DNA of 5,155 nt from Pseudomonadales bacterium. GTDB lineage: Bacteria > Pseudomonadota > Gammaproteobacteria > Pseudomonadales > Pseudohongiellaceae. This document shows positions 1 to 5,155 of the stretch, piece by piece. The DNA lies in the NCBI GenBank assembly GCA_031277435.1, contig JAITMI010000384.1, positions 1-5,155 on the forward strand, read 5' to 3'. Below the pieces are notes generated by a model. That model was not told where the DNA came from and ran no database searches. It worked only from the letters and a program-made list of their open reading frames with translations. The position numbers were made by a program, and so were the translations under genes. Position 1 is the stretch's first letter, and every line of letters starts with the position of its first letter.

Positions 1-226
1 GCTTTCTGTAGATCAGCACGAGATCGGGCTTTACGTGGCAATCTCTGTGGTCTTTCCAGTCGCCAGTCAGCGGGTGGTCTTGGTAGCGAGGGTCAAGCGG
101 ATGATCAGTTGCCAGCGCAATCAGCACCGGCAGCAAATCGGCGAGTATTGTGGCGGCGTGTTGTCCTTTCGCCTCCCGTTTCAGGTCGCGCTTGAACTGC
201 CCCGTTTGCAGGACATTTCTACTCAT
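1..226 (-). CDS. yafQ: YafQ-family mRNA interferase toxin, partial (3' end outside window)
   Basis: Toxin of a type II toxin-antitoxin pair. Family members are RelE-fold endoribonucleases that bind the ribosome and cut mRNA when the labile antitoxin is degraded. The visible 75 codons begin MSRNVLQTGQFKRDLKR and include the diagnostic block QDHPLTGDWKDHRDCHVKPD followed by LVLIYRK, which aligns closely with E. coli YafQ. His51, His64 and Asp68 match the E. coli active-site residues His50, His63 and Asp67; the next residue is Leu69 where E. coli has Trp68. The last part, which in E. coli YafQ (about 92 aa) carries His87 and Phe91, lies off the left edge, so catalytic integrity cannot be judged. 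The ATG at 226-224 overlaps the antitoxin TGA (ATGA). Only a weak GCGGA precedes it, so translation is probably coupled to dinJ. Family assignment is firm; activity is inferred. Confidence 0.9.
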   Translation of the reverse strand, partial: MSRNVLQTGQFKRDLKREAKGQHAATILADLLPVLIALATDHPLDPRYQDHPLTGDWKDHRDCHVKPDLVLIYRK

Positions 227-495
227 TCCGCTTGCGCCGCCTGAATGTCGGCCTTGATCTGCTCGAGCGTCACCGGCTCCAAGTCACCAGCGCGCGCGGC
301 CCGCATGGCGGCGATGGTCGTTTCGTTCGGAACCAGCGGATCAAATGGCAACGCCTTCTCTCGCGCGACTTTCGTGAGCATCAGGCGCACGGCGTCGGAT
401 ATGGTCAGCCCGATGGCGGCCAGAACAGCCGCGGCTTCTTCCTTCACTTGCCCATTGATGCGAGCTTGAACAACTTGGTCAGCGGGTGCAGCCAT
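223..495 (-). CDS. dinJ: DinJ/RelB-family antitoxin
   Basis: Antitoxin of the DinJ-YafQ module: it binds and neutralises the toxin and, with it, represses their own operon. The protein is 90 aa, against 86 aa for E. coli DinJ. A ribbon-helix-helix DNA-binding part is visible: strand VVQARIN (residues 8-14), a first helix at about 17-29 and a second at about 31-47. The stretch GLTISDAVRLMLTKVAREK followed by ALPFD (residues 29-52) is almost the family signature. The C-terminal part (about 52-90), with NETTIAAMRAARAGD, is the expected toxin-wrapping region. The ATG at 495-493 has a good Shine-Dalgarno (AGGAG at 507-503, 7 nt spacing). The gene overlaps yafQ by ATGA and is preceded by a palindromic operator, so autoregulation is likely. 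No LexA box of the CTGT-N8-ACAG kind was seen, unlike what is described for the E. coli locus. Confidence 0.93.
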   Translation of the reverse strand: MAAPADQVVQARINGQVKEEAAAVLAAIGLTISDAVRLMLTKVAREKALPFDPLVPNETTIAAMRAARAGDLEPVTLEQIKADIQAAQAE

Positions 496-502
496 GTCAC
501 CT

Positions 503-507
503 CTCCT
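503..507 (-). promoter_or_regulatory. Ribosome binding site of dinJ
   Basis: The minus strand reads AGGAG followed by 7 nt and then the ATG at 495-493. This fixes the antitoxin start and contrasts with the weak site in front of the toxin, in keeping with more antitoxin than toxin being made. Confidence 0.75.
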
Positions 508-513
508 TTTGCA

Positions 514-537
514 AATACAATGTCGCTACATTGTATT
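514..537. promoter_or_regulatory. Palindromic operator, probable DinJ-YafQ binding site
   Basis: A perfect 10-bp inverted repeat, AATACAATGT (514-523) and ACATTGTATT (528-537), surrounds a 4-nt centre CGCT. Symmetry ends exactly at both sides (513 and 538 do not pair). It lies 19 bp upstream of the dinJ ATG and covers the predicted -10 box and start-site region. Ribbon-helix-helix antitoxins of the RelB/DinJ type repress by binding such inverted repeats. The palindrome is seen directly; its use as operator is inferred from position and family. Confidence 0.8.
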
Positions 538-557
538 ACGACAAACATTTGGAGCAA
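530..557 (-). promoter_or_regulatory. Predicted sigma70 promoter of dinJ-yafQ
   Basis: On the minus strand a -10 box TACAAT (535-530, 5 of 6 matches to consensus) follows a -35-like TTGCTC (557-552, 3 of 6) at 16 nt spacing. Transcription would start near 523, in the middle of the palindrome, so a bound repressor would block it. The -10 box is persuasive; the -35 box is weak. Confidence 0.5.
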
Positions 558-601
558 GCCCCTCCCTATAACCAAACCCAAGACTCGCCTATCATCCCCC
601 C

Positions 602-2029
602 ATGCCTGCCTTCACTCCGCCTTTGGGCGTTTCCGATTCCCCCGCCTTGTCCGTCACCCAGCTCAACCGGCTGGCACGGCAATTGTTGGAGGAGCATTTT
701 CCCGCCGTTTTGGTTGAGGGTGAAATTTCCAATCTGGCCCTGCCTGGCTCCGGGCACTGGTATTTCACCTTGAAGGATGCCGGCGCGCAGGTGCGCTGCG
801 CCATGTTTCGCAACCGCAATATGTTCGTGCGCTTGCGGCCGCGCGATGGGATGCAGGTGCTGGTGAAGGCGCGCCTGAGTTTGTACGAAGGGCGCGGCGA
901 CTATCAGCTCATCGTTGAATCCTTGGAGGAAACCGGCGCTGGCGCGCTGCGCCGCGCATTTGAACTGCTCAAGCAAAAATTGCAGCAGGAAGGCTTGTTC
1001 GCGCCCGAGCGTAAACGCCCCCTGCCCTCGCTGCCGCGCCACATCGCGGTGATTACTTCGCCCACCGGCGCCGCGATCCGCGACGTGCTCAGCGTGCTGC
1101 GGCGCCGTTTTCCCGCCACTTTGGTCACCATCGTGCCGGTGCAGGTGCAAGGGCAAAGTTCCGCCGCTGAACTGACGGCGGCGCTTGAGCGGGTCAATCG
1201 CCAGCAAGGCTGCCTTGCCGATGTGGATGTGATTTTGCTGACGCGCGGCGGCGGTTCGCTGGAAGATTTGTGGAGTTTCAACGACGAAACGCTGGCGCGC
1301 GCCATCGCCGCCTCGCGCTTGCCGGTGGTGAGCGCGGTGGGGCATGAAGTGGATTTCAGTATCGCCGATTTCGTGGCCGATTTGCGCGCGCCCACGCCCT
1401 CGGCGGCGGCGGAATTATTGAGCCCGCATCAAGACGATTACCGGCAGCTTTTGCGTACCTGGCAAGCGCGTTTGCGCACGCTTTGCAATGCCAAACTCGC
1501 GCAGGCACAGCGGCAGCTTGCGGCGCTGGGCCGGCATTTGCGCCATCCGGGGCGGCGTTTGCAGCAACAGGCGCAGCGCCTCGATGAACTCGAATTGCGC
1601 CTGCGCCGCGCGCTATTGGCGCGGCACGGCGTTTTACAGCGGCGTTTGCAACTGGCTTTGCTGCGCCACGGGCAGCAAGCGCCCGCTCAGCGCATCGCGC
1701 GGCAACAAGAAAATTTACGGCAAAGCCTGCAACGCTTGCGGCGCGCCATGCTGCATCGCTTGCGTTATGGGCGGCAGCAAGTCGCGGCGCAAAGTCAGGC
1801 GCTGCACAGCGTCAGCCCTTTGGGCACTCTCGCGCGCGGCTACAGCATCACTCGTGATGACAAAGGCGCCGTGTTGCGATCACAACAGCAAGTTACGGAC
1901 GGCGCCACCATCGAAACGCAATTGGCGCAAGGCAAACTGTTCAGTCAGGTGTTGCGGCGCGAGCCCTACAGCGTGTTTTGTGGCTACCACGCCTCAACGC
2001 GCGCACGAATTTTCTTTATAATCCCTTAA
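602..2029 (+). CDS. xseA: Exodeoxyribonuclease VII large subunit
   Basis: Catalytic subunit of exonuclease VII, a cytoplasmic single-strand-specific nuclease acting with several small XseB subunits in DNA repair. The 475-aa product is slightly longer than E. coli XseA (456 aa). Residues 16-115 are the OB-fold DNA-binding domain (LVEGEISNLALPGSGHWYFT, then AQVRCAMFR). The nuclease core spans about 135-275 with ITSPTGAAIRD, TRGGGSLEDLWSFNDE and SAVGHEVDFSIADFVADLRA. Asp161, Arg215, His248 and Asp251 match E. coli Asp155, Arg205, His238 and Asp241. Residues 280-400 are the expected Arg/Gln/Leu-rich helical region, followed by SPLGTLARGYS at 405-415. The ATG at 602 is the only possible start after an in-frame stop at 569; no Shine-Dalgarno precedes it. 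The last 25 residues (451-475) run past the conserved core and overlap a predicted promoter. xseB is not in the window. The gene is divergent from dinJ. Confidence 0.97.
   Translation: MPAFTPPLGVSDSPALSVTQLNRLARQLLEEHFPAVLVEGEISNLALPGSGHWYFTLKDAGAQVRCAMFRNRNMFVRLRPRDGMQVLVKARLSLYEGRGDYQLIVESLEETGAGALRRAFELLKQKLQQEGLFAPERKRPLPSLPRHIAVITSPTGAAIRDVLSVLRRRFPATLVTIVPVQVQGQSSAAELTAALERVNRQQGCLADVDVILLTRGGGSLEDLWSFNDETLARAIAASRLPVVSAVGHEVDFSIADFVADLRAPTPSAAAELLSPHQDDYRQLLRTWQARLRTLCNAKLAQAQRQLAALGRHLRHPGRRLQQQAQRLDELELRLRRALLARHGVLQRRLQLALLRHGQQAPAQRIARQQENLRQSLQRLRRAMLHRLRYGRQQVAAQSQALHSVSPLGTLARGYSITRDDKGAVLRSQQQVTDGATIETQLAQGKLFSQVLRREPYSVFCGYHASTRARIFFIIP
1994..2022 (+). promoter_or_regulatory. 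Predicted promoter of the methyltransferase-ppk1 unit, inside the xseA 3' end
   Basis: A perfect -10 hexamer TATAAT lies at 2017-2022, within the last codons of xseA. A weak -35-like TCAACG (1994-1999, 3 of 6) sits 17 nt upstream. Transcription would begin near 2029, about 33 nt before the GTG start of the next gene. The AT-rich patch stands out from the GC-rich coding DNA around it. The call rests mainly on the -10 box. Confidence 0.5.
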
Positions 2030-2047
2030 ACAAGTTCCAGTATTTTT

Positions 2048-2053
2048 AGGCGG
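2048..2053 (+). promoter_or_regulatory. Ribosome binding site deciding the GTG start at 2062
   Basis: AGGCGG matches the Shine-Dalgarno consensus AGGAGG at 5 of 6 positions and sits 8 nt before GTG 2062. An in-frame TAG at 2047-2049 rules out any earlier start. Together these favour GTG 2062 over the next in-frame ATG at 2146. Confidence 0.6.
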
Positions 2054-2061
2054 CTTTCAAC

Positions 2062-2715
2062 GTGAGCAAACTTCCCAGCGCTTCCATTCAGAACATCCGT
2101 GGCCTCGACATCTACCCCCCAAAACATCCGCGCATTCAAAAAATGCTGGCCAAAGCTGGAGCGCCGGAAATTCATGGCGACAAGGTGTGGTTTTCCAGTT
2201 ATTTCATCATGGATTATCTGGACGCCAACCCGCCCGCTCCTAAAACACGCATCATGGAAATCGGCTGCGGCTGGGGGCTGTTGAGCATGTATTGCACCAA
2301 GAATTTTCACGCGCGCACGCTGGGCGTCGATGCCGACAAGAATGTATTTCCCTTGCTGGAATTGCACGCTGAACGCAATAAAGTAAAGGTAAAAACCAAG
2401 GCCAGCCGTTTTGAAAATCTCAAACCGGCGCTATTGGCGAAACAGGACATGATCGTGGGCGGCGACATCTGTTTTTGGGATGAACTGGTGGAACCCCTGC
2501 ACACGCTGATCGCCAACGCGCTCGATGCCGGGGTCAAACGCATCATCATCGCCGACCCTGGCCGGCCGCCGTTCTTGAAACTGGCGCGCCGCTGCCGCCG
2601 TCTCTACAAAGGCAAATTGAAATCAGTACGCATCACCAAACCGCGCAAACACGAAGGTTATCTCTTGATAATCGACAACCCCGCGCTCGTTCTCACCGCT
2701 GACGGACCAACATGA
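2062..2715 (+). CDS. Class I SAM-dependent methyltransferase, METTL20/ETFB-lysine methyltransferase-like
   Basis: Predicted cytoplasmic methyltransferase of 217 aa; the substrate is unknown. Residues 62-210 form a Rossmann-type SAM-binding domain: motif I EIGCGWG (66-72), an acidic strand end LGVDAD (87-92, Asp90 likely contacting the SAM ribose), QDMIVGGDICFWDELVEPLH (128-147) and ADPGRPPF (164-171). The combination of a GD motif followed by an aspartate/glutamate-rich turn, LH, and then DPGRP is what I recall from METTL20, the lysine methyltransferase of electron-transfer flavoprotein beta, and its bacterial relatives; WFSSYFIMDYL (43-53) also fits. A broader Methyltransf_16 or PrmA-like label is possible. 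The C-terminal region (172-198) is rich in Lys and Arg. Start is GTG 2062, supported by AGGCGG 8 nt upstream. The TGA overlaps the ppk1 ATG (ATGA), so the two are probably co-transcribed and translationally coupled. No signal peptide or membrane segment is seen. Confidence 0.82.
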   Translation: MSKLPSASIQNIRGLDIYPPKHPRIQKMLAKAGAPEIHGDKVWFSSYFIMDYLDANPPAPKTRIMEIGCGWGLLSMYCTKNFHARTLGVDADKNVFPLLELHAERNKVKVKTKASRFENLKPALLAKQDMIVGGDICFWDELVEPLHTLIANALDAGVKRIIIADPGRPPFLKLARRCRRLYKGKLKSVRITKPRKHEGYLLIIDNPALVLTADGPT

Positions 2716-4790
2716 GCACAAAAACCGAACCCAATTTACGTAAACCCGAGTACTACCTCAACCGGGAGCTAAGCCTCCTGGAATTCAACCGCCGGGTATT
2801 GGCGCAAGCACAGGAGGTGCAAACACCACTCTTGGAACGGCTGTTCTATCTGTGCATCGCCAGTTCCAACATGGACGAATTTTTTGAAATTCGCGTAGCG
2901 GGCCTCAAGCAGCAAGTGGAATACGGCTCGGGCCAGCGCGGCCCCGACGGTCTCAGCTCCTCCGAACAGTTACACCGCATCAGCCAGATCGCGCATCAAT
3001 TGGTGGACGCGCAATATCAAGTACTTAACGAACAGCTCTTGCCCGCTTTGGCGCGCGCTGGCATTCACATTCTGCTCAGCACGCAGTGGAACCAGAAACA
3101 GAACGACTGGATCAAAAACTACTTCAACCGCGAGCTGTTGCCGGTGCTCAGCCCGGTGGGGCTAGACCCGGCGCATCCGTTTCCGCAGGTGCTCAACAAG
3201 AGCCTCAACTTCATCGTCTCGCTGGAAGGCAAGGACGCCTTTGGCCGCAATTCCGCCGTGGCCATCGTGCAGGCGCCGCGCGCGCTGCCGCGGCTGATTC
3301 AGTTGCCAAGTTCCTGCGCCTCGCACAATTATGATTTCGTGCTGTTGTCGTCGGTGATTTATCGCCACGCGGGCGATCTTTTCCCTGGCATGAAGGTAAC
3401 CGGCTGTTATCAATTCCGCGTAACCCGCAACGCCGACCTCACCGTGCAAGAAGAAGAAGCCGGCGACCTTTTGCACGCCATCGAAGGTAAATTGCCCACG
3501 CGCCGCTTCGCCAGCGCGGTGCGTCTGGAAGTACAAAAAGATTGCACGCAAGACATGGTCGAATTCCTCTTGCGCAAGTTCAATTTGCAGCACGAGGATG
3601 TGTACCAGGTGGACGGCCCGGTGAATCTGCATCGCCTCTTGGTCATTCGTGATGCGGTGGAGGAAAGCAGCCTGCGTTATCCGCCCTTCGCTCCGGCGGT
3701 GAACGCGCGCGTCAGTAAATCCAGCGATTTGTTCGATACCATCCGCAAGGACGACATACTTTTGCACCTGCCGTTCCAATCCTTCAACACCGTGGTGGAT
3801 TTGATCCGCCAGGCCGCCGCCGATCCCGACGTGCTGGTCATCAAGCAAACGCTGTACCGCACCGGCGATGATTCCAGCGTGGTGAACGCCTTGATCGAAG
3901 CCGCCAAGGCAGGCAAGGAAGTAACGGTAGTAGTCGAGTTATTGGCGCGTTTCGATGAAGAGGAAAACATCGAACTCGCCACCGAATTGCAACTGGCCGG
4001 CGCGCACGTCTCCTACGGCGTGGTGGGTTACAAGACGCACGCCAAAATGCTGTTAATCGTGCGCCGCGAAGGCAAATACCTCAAACGCTACGTGCATCTG
4101 GGCACCGGCAACTATCACGCTGGCACCGCGCGCCTGTACACCGATTACGGCCTCATCACCAGCGACACGGCGCTGACCGAAGACGTGCAAAAAGTGTTTC
4201 AGCAGCTCACCGCCATGGGCAAGCCGGGCAAATTGAAAAAACTGCTCGAAGCACCATTTACGCTGCACAAAACCATGCTGGAATTGATCGCGCGTGAAAC
4301 CGATAACGCCCTCAAAGGCAAACCCGCGCGCATCATCGCCAAGATGAACGCGCTGGTGGAGCCTTCCATCATCGAAGCCTTATACCGTGCTTCCTGCGCT
4401 GGCGTGCGAGTGGATTTGATCGTGCGCGGCATTTGTTGCCTACGGCCCGGCATCAAAGGCGTTTCCGACAACATCCAGGTGCGCTCGATCGTAGGCCGCT
4501 TTTTGGAACACACTCGTCTTTATTACTTCCACAACGACGGCGACTACCTGCTTTACGGCGCCAGCGCCGACTGGATGGACCGCAACTTTTTCCGCCGCAT
4601 CGAAATATGCTTTCCCTTCGAGGACAAACGCACGCGCAAAAAAGTGCTGGAAGAAGGCTTGCTCAACTACCTTGCCGACAACACCCAAAGCTGGATTCTG
4701 CAAAGCGACGGCAGCTACCGCCACAGCACGCCCGGCCAGAGCAAACCGCGTAGTGCGCAGCAGTTTTTGTTGGAGCATTACACGCAGTAA
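2712..4790 (+). CDS. ppk1: Polyphosphate kinase 1
   Basis: PPK1 reversibly moves the terminal phosphate of ATP onto inorganic polyphosphate, an energy and phosphate store linked to stress survival; the enzyme is often membrane-associated. The 692-aa length is normal for the family. The domains are in order: N-terminal domain (about 13-118, with NRELSLLEFNRRVL and SSNMDEFFEIR), head domain (about 130-325) and two phospholipase-D-like C-terminal domains (about 340-510 and 515-690). Catalytic residues are present: His443 in YKTHAK is the expected phosphohistidine, His462 lies in YVHLGTGNYH, and His600 in FLEHTR is the second conserved histidine. Arg383 (LYRTG) and Arg413 (LARFDEEENI) are the conserved phosphate/magnesium-site arginines. 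ADWMDRNFFRRIE (619-631) is also typical. The ATG overlaps the stop of the methyltransferase and only a weak CGGA precedes it, suggesting coupling. No ppx lies in the window; clpA is convergent downstream. No sign of damage. Confidence 0.98.
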   Translation: MSTKTEPNLRKPEYYLNRELSLLEFNRRVLAQAQEVQTPLLERLFYLCIASSNMDEFFEIRVAGLKQQVEYGSGQRGPDGLSSSEQLHRISQIAHQLVDAQYQVLNEQLLPALARAGIHILLSTQWNQKQNDWIKNYFNRELLPVLSPVGLDPAHPFPQVLNKSLNFIVSLEGKDAFGRNSAVAIVQAPRALPRLIQLPSSCASHNYDFVLLSSVIYRHAGDLFPGMKVTGCYQFRVTRNADLTVQEEEAGDLLHAIEGKLPTRRFASAVRLEVQKDCTQDMVEFLLRKFNLQHEDVYQVDGPVNLHRLLVIRDAVEESSLRYPPFAPAVNARVSKSSDLFDTIRKDDILLHLPFQSFNTVVDLIRQAAADPDVLVIKQTLYRTGDDSSVVNALIEAAKAGKEVTVVVELLARFDEEENIELATELQLAGAHVSYGVVGYKTHAKMLLIVRREGKYLKRYVHLGTGNYHAGTARLYTDYGLITSDTALTEDVQKVFQQLTAMGKPGKLKKLLEAPFTLHKTMLELIARETDNALKGKPARIIAKMNALVEPSIIEALYRASCAGVRVDLIVRGICCLRPGIKGVSDNIQVRSIVGRFLEHTRLYYFHNDGDYLLYGASADWMDRNFFRRIEICFPFEDKRTRKKVLEEGLLNYLADNTQSWILQSDGSYRHSTPGQSKPRSAQQFLLEHYTQ

Positions 4791-4800
4791 GAACAGTTTG

Positions 4801-4825
4801 CAGGGGCGACCGGCGGTCGCTCCTG
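4801..4825. terminator. Hairpin between convergent ppk1 and clpA, possible terminator or REP-like palindrome
   Basis: CAGGGGCGACC (4801-4811) pairs with GGTCGCTCCTG (4815-4825) around a 3-nt GGC loop. All 11 pairs form if one G-U wobble is allowed, and TTG (4798-4800) can pair with CAA (4827-4829) past one bulged base. It sits in the 44-nt gap between the two stop codons, where a shared terminator is expected. Neither strand has a run of T after the stem, so it is not a standard intrinsic terminator. It may instead end transcription with help from Rho, protect 3' ends, or be one copy of a dispersed GC-rich palindrome. Confidence 0.45.
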
Positions 4826-4834
4826 GCAATCGTT

Positions 4835-5155
4835 TCAAACATCCAAATTCTCCTCATCCCGCTCCTCATCCCCGGCAACCTGCTTGCCGCTCTGGGGCGC
4901 GGGGCTGATATCGAGTTTGATGTCATCGTTCTCCACGGTGACATGTACGTCGCCGCCGTTGACGAGTTTGCCGAACAGAATGTCCTCGGCGAGGGGGCGT
5001 TTGATCTTGGTTTGTACCAGGCGCAGCATGGGGCGCGCGCCCATGGCTTTGTCGTAGCCGTGGGTGACGAACCAATCTACTGCTTCGTCTTCGACGTGCA
5101 GCAGCACTTTTTTGTCGTCGAGCTGGGTTTGCAGTTCCACCAGGAACTTGTCCAC
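4835..5155 (-). CDS. clpA: ClpA, ATP-dependent Clp protease ATP-binding subunit, C-terminal fragment (5' part outside window)
   Basis: ClpA is the hexameric AAA+ unfoldase that feeds substrates to ClpP, with ClpS as N-degron adaptor. Only the last 106 residues are visible, reading to a TGA at 4837-4835. They begin VDKFLVELQTQLDDK and contain GYDKAMGARPMLRLVQ and IKRPLAEDILFGKLVNGG, matching the small C-terminal part of the second AAA+ domain of E. coli ClpA. The GAR within this segment is the sensor-2 arginine motif. The last 20 or so residues form a Gln/Lys then acid-rich tail (EERDEENLD) with no obvious match to the E. coli tail. The first codon, GTG at 5155-5153, is an internal valine, not a start; the ATPase sites, the ClpP-binding loop and the true start lie to the right of the window. 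Whether clpS is adjacent cannot be seen. Confidence 0.95.
   Translation of the reverse strand: MDKFLVELQTQLDDKKVLLHVEDEAVDWFVTHGYDKAMGARPMLRLVQTKIKRPLAEDILFGKLVNGGDVHVTVENDDIKLDISPAPQSGKQVAGDEERDEENLDV

Noticed and set aside
496..601. LexA/SOS box controlling dinJ-yafQ, as reported for E. coli
   Set aside because: No CTGT-N8-ACAG-like element is present; the only strong symmetry is the AATACAATGT palindrome, which fits a DinJ operator.
1..601. Mobile element carrying the toxin-antitoxin pair
   Set aside because: No transposase, integrase, terminal inverted repeat or target duplication is visible; lateral origin is possible but not supported by this window alone.
232..717. 161-aa plus-strand open frame across the toxin-antitoxin and xseA junction
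   Set aside because: It is antisense to dinJ, crosses the operator, and runs into xseA in another frame; no family is recognisable.
566..1345. Long 259-aa open frame on the minus strand opposite xseA
   Set aside because: Its composition (rich in His, Gln, Arg, Gly) is typical of an antisense shadow of a GC-rich gene, and the plus strand here encodes a clearly conserved XseA.
3162..3848. 228-aa open frame on the minus strand opposite ppk1
   Set aside because: It lies entirely within the conserved PPK1 coding region and shows no recognisable motif; treated as a shadow frame.
4835..5155. Reading the clpA fragment as a complete 106-aa gene starting at GTG 5155
   Set aside because: The GTG falls where E. 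coli ClpA has an internal valine (VDKF), so this is the end of a much longer gene cut by the window.

Overview
The window looks like an ordinary proteobacterial chromosome segment with one accessory module at its left edge. The protein families point to Proteobacteria, probably Gamma- or Betaproteobacteria: ClpA (not ClpC) is present, XseA resembles the E. coli enzyme closely around its catalytic motifs, and a DinJ-YafQ toxin-antitoxin pair is present. The coding DNA is fairly GC-rich, with many GCG/CGC codons. I cannot name a genus.

Layout, left to right. (1) Positions 1-495, minus strand: a type II toxin-antitoxin operon, dinJ (antitoxin, complete) followed by yafQ (mRNA-cleaving toxin, C-terminus cut by the window edge), joined by an ATGA overlap. 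(2) Positions 496-601: a divergent intergenic region with a near-perfect 24-bp palindrome (514-537) that is very probably the DinJ-YafQ operator and overlaps the antitoxin promoter. (3) Positions 602-2029, plus strand: xseA, the large subunit of exonuclease VII. (4) A consensus -10 box lies inside the last codons of xseA and probably starts transcription of the next unit. (5) Positions 2062-4790, plus strand: a two-gene unit made of a small class I SAM-dependent methyltransferase that resembles the METTL20/ETFB-lysine methyltransferase group, overlapping by ATGA with ppk1 (polyphosphate kinase). (6) Positions 4791-4834: a short convergent gap holding a hairpin without a T-tract. (7) Positions 4835-5155, minus strand: the 3' end of clpA, the unfoldase of the ClpAP protease.

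The toxin-antitoxin pair and its operator form a self-contained unit of the kind that moves between genomes; the rest are core functions (DNA repair, polyphosphate metabolism, proteolysis). The least explained item is the methyltransferase translationally coupled to ppk1. No RNA gene, CRISPR array, insertion sequence or gene-free stretch over 300 bases was seen. I found no clearly new multi-gene system.
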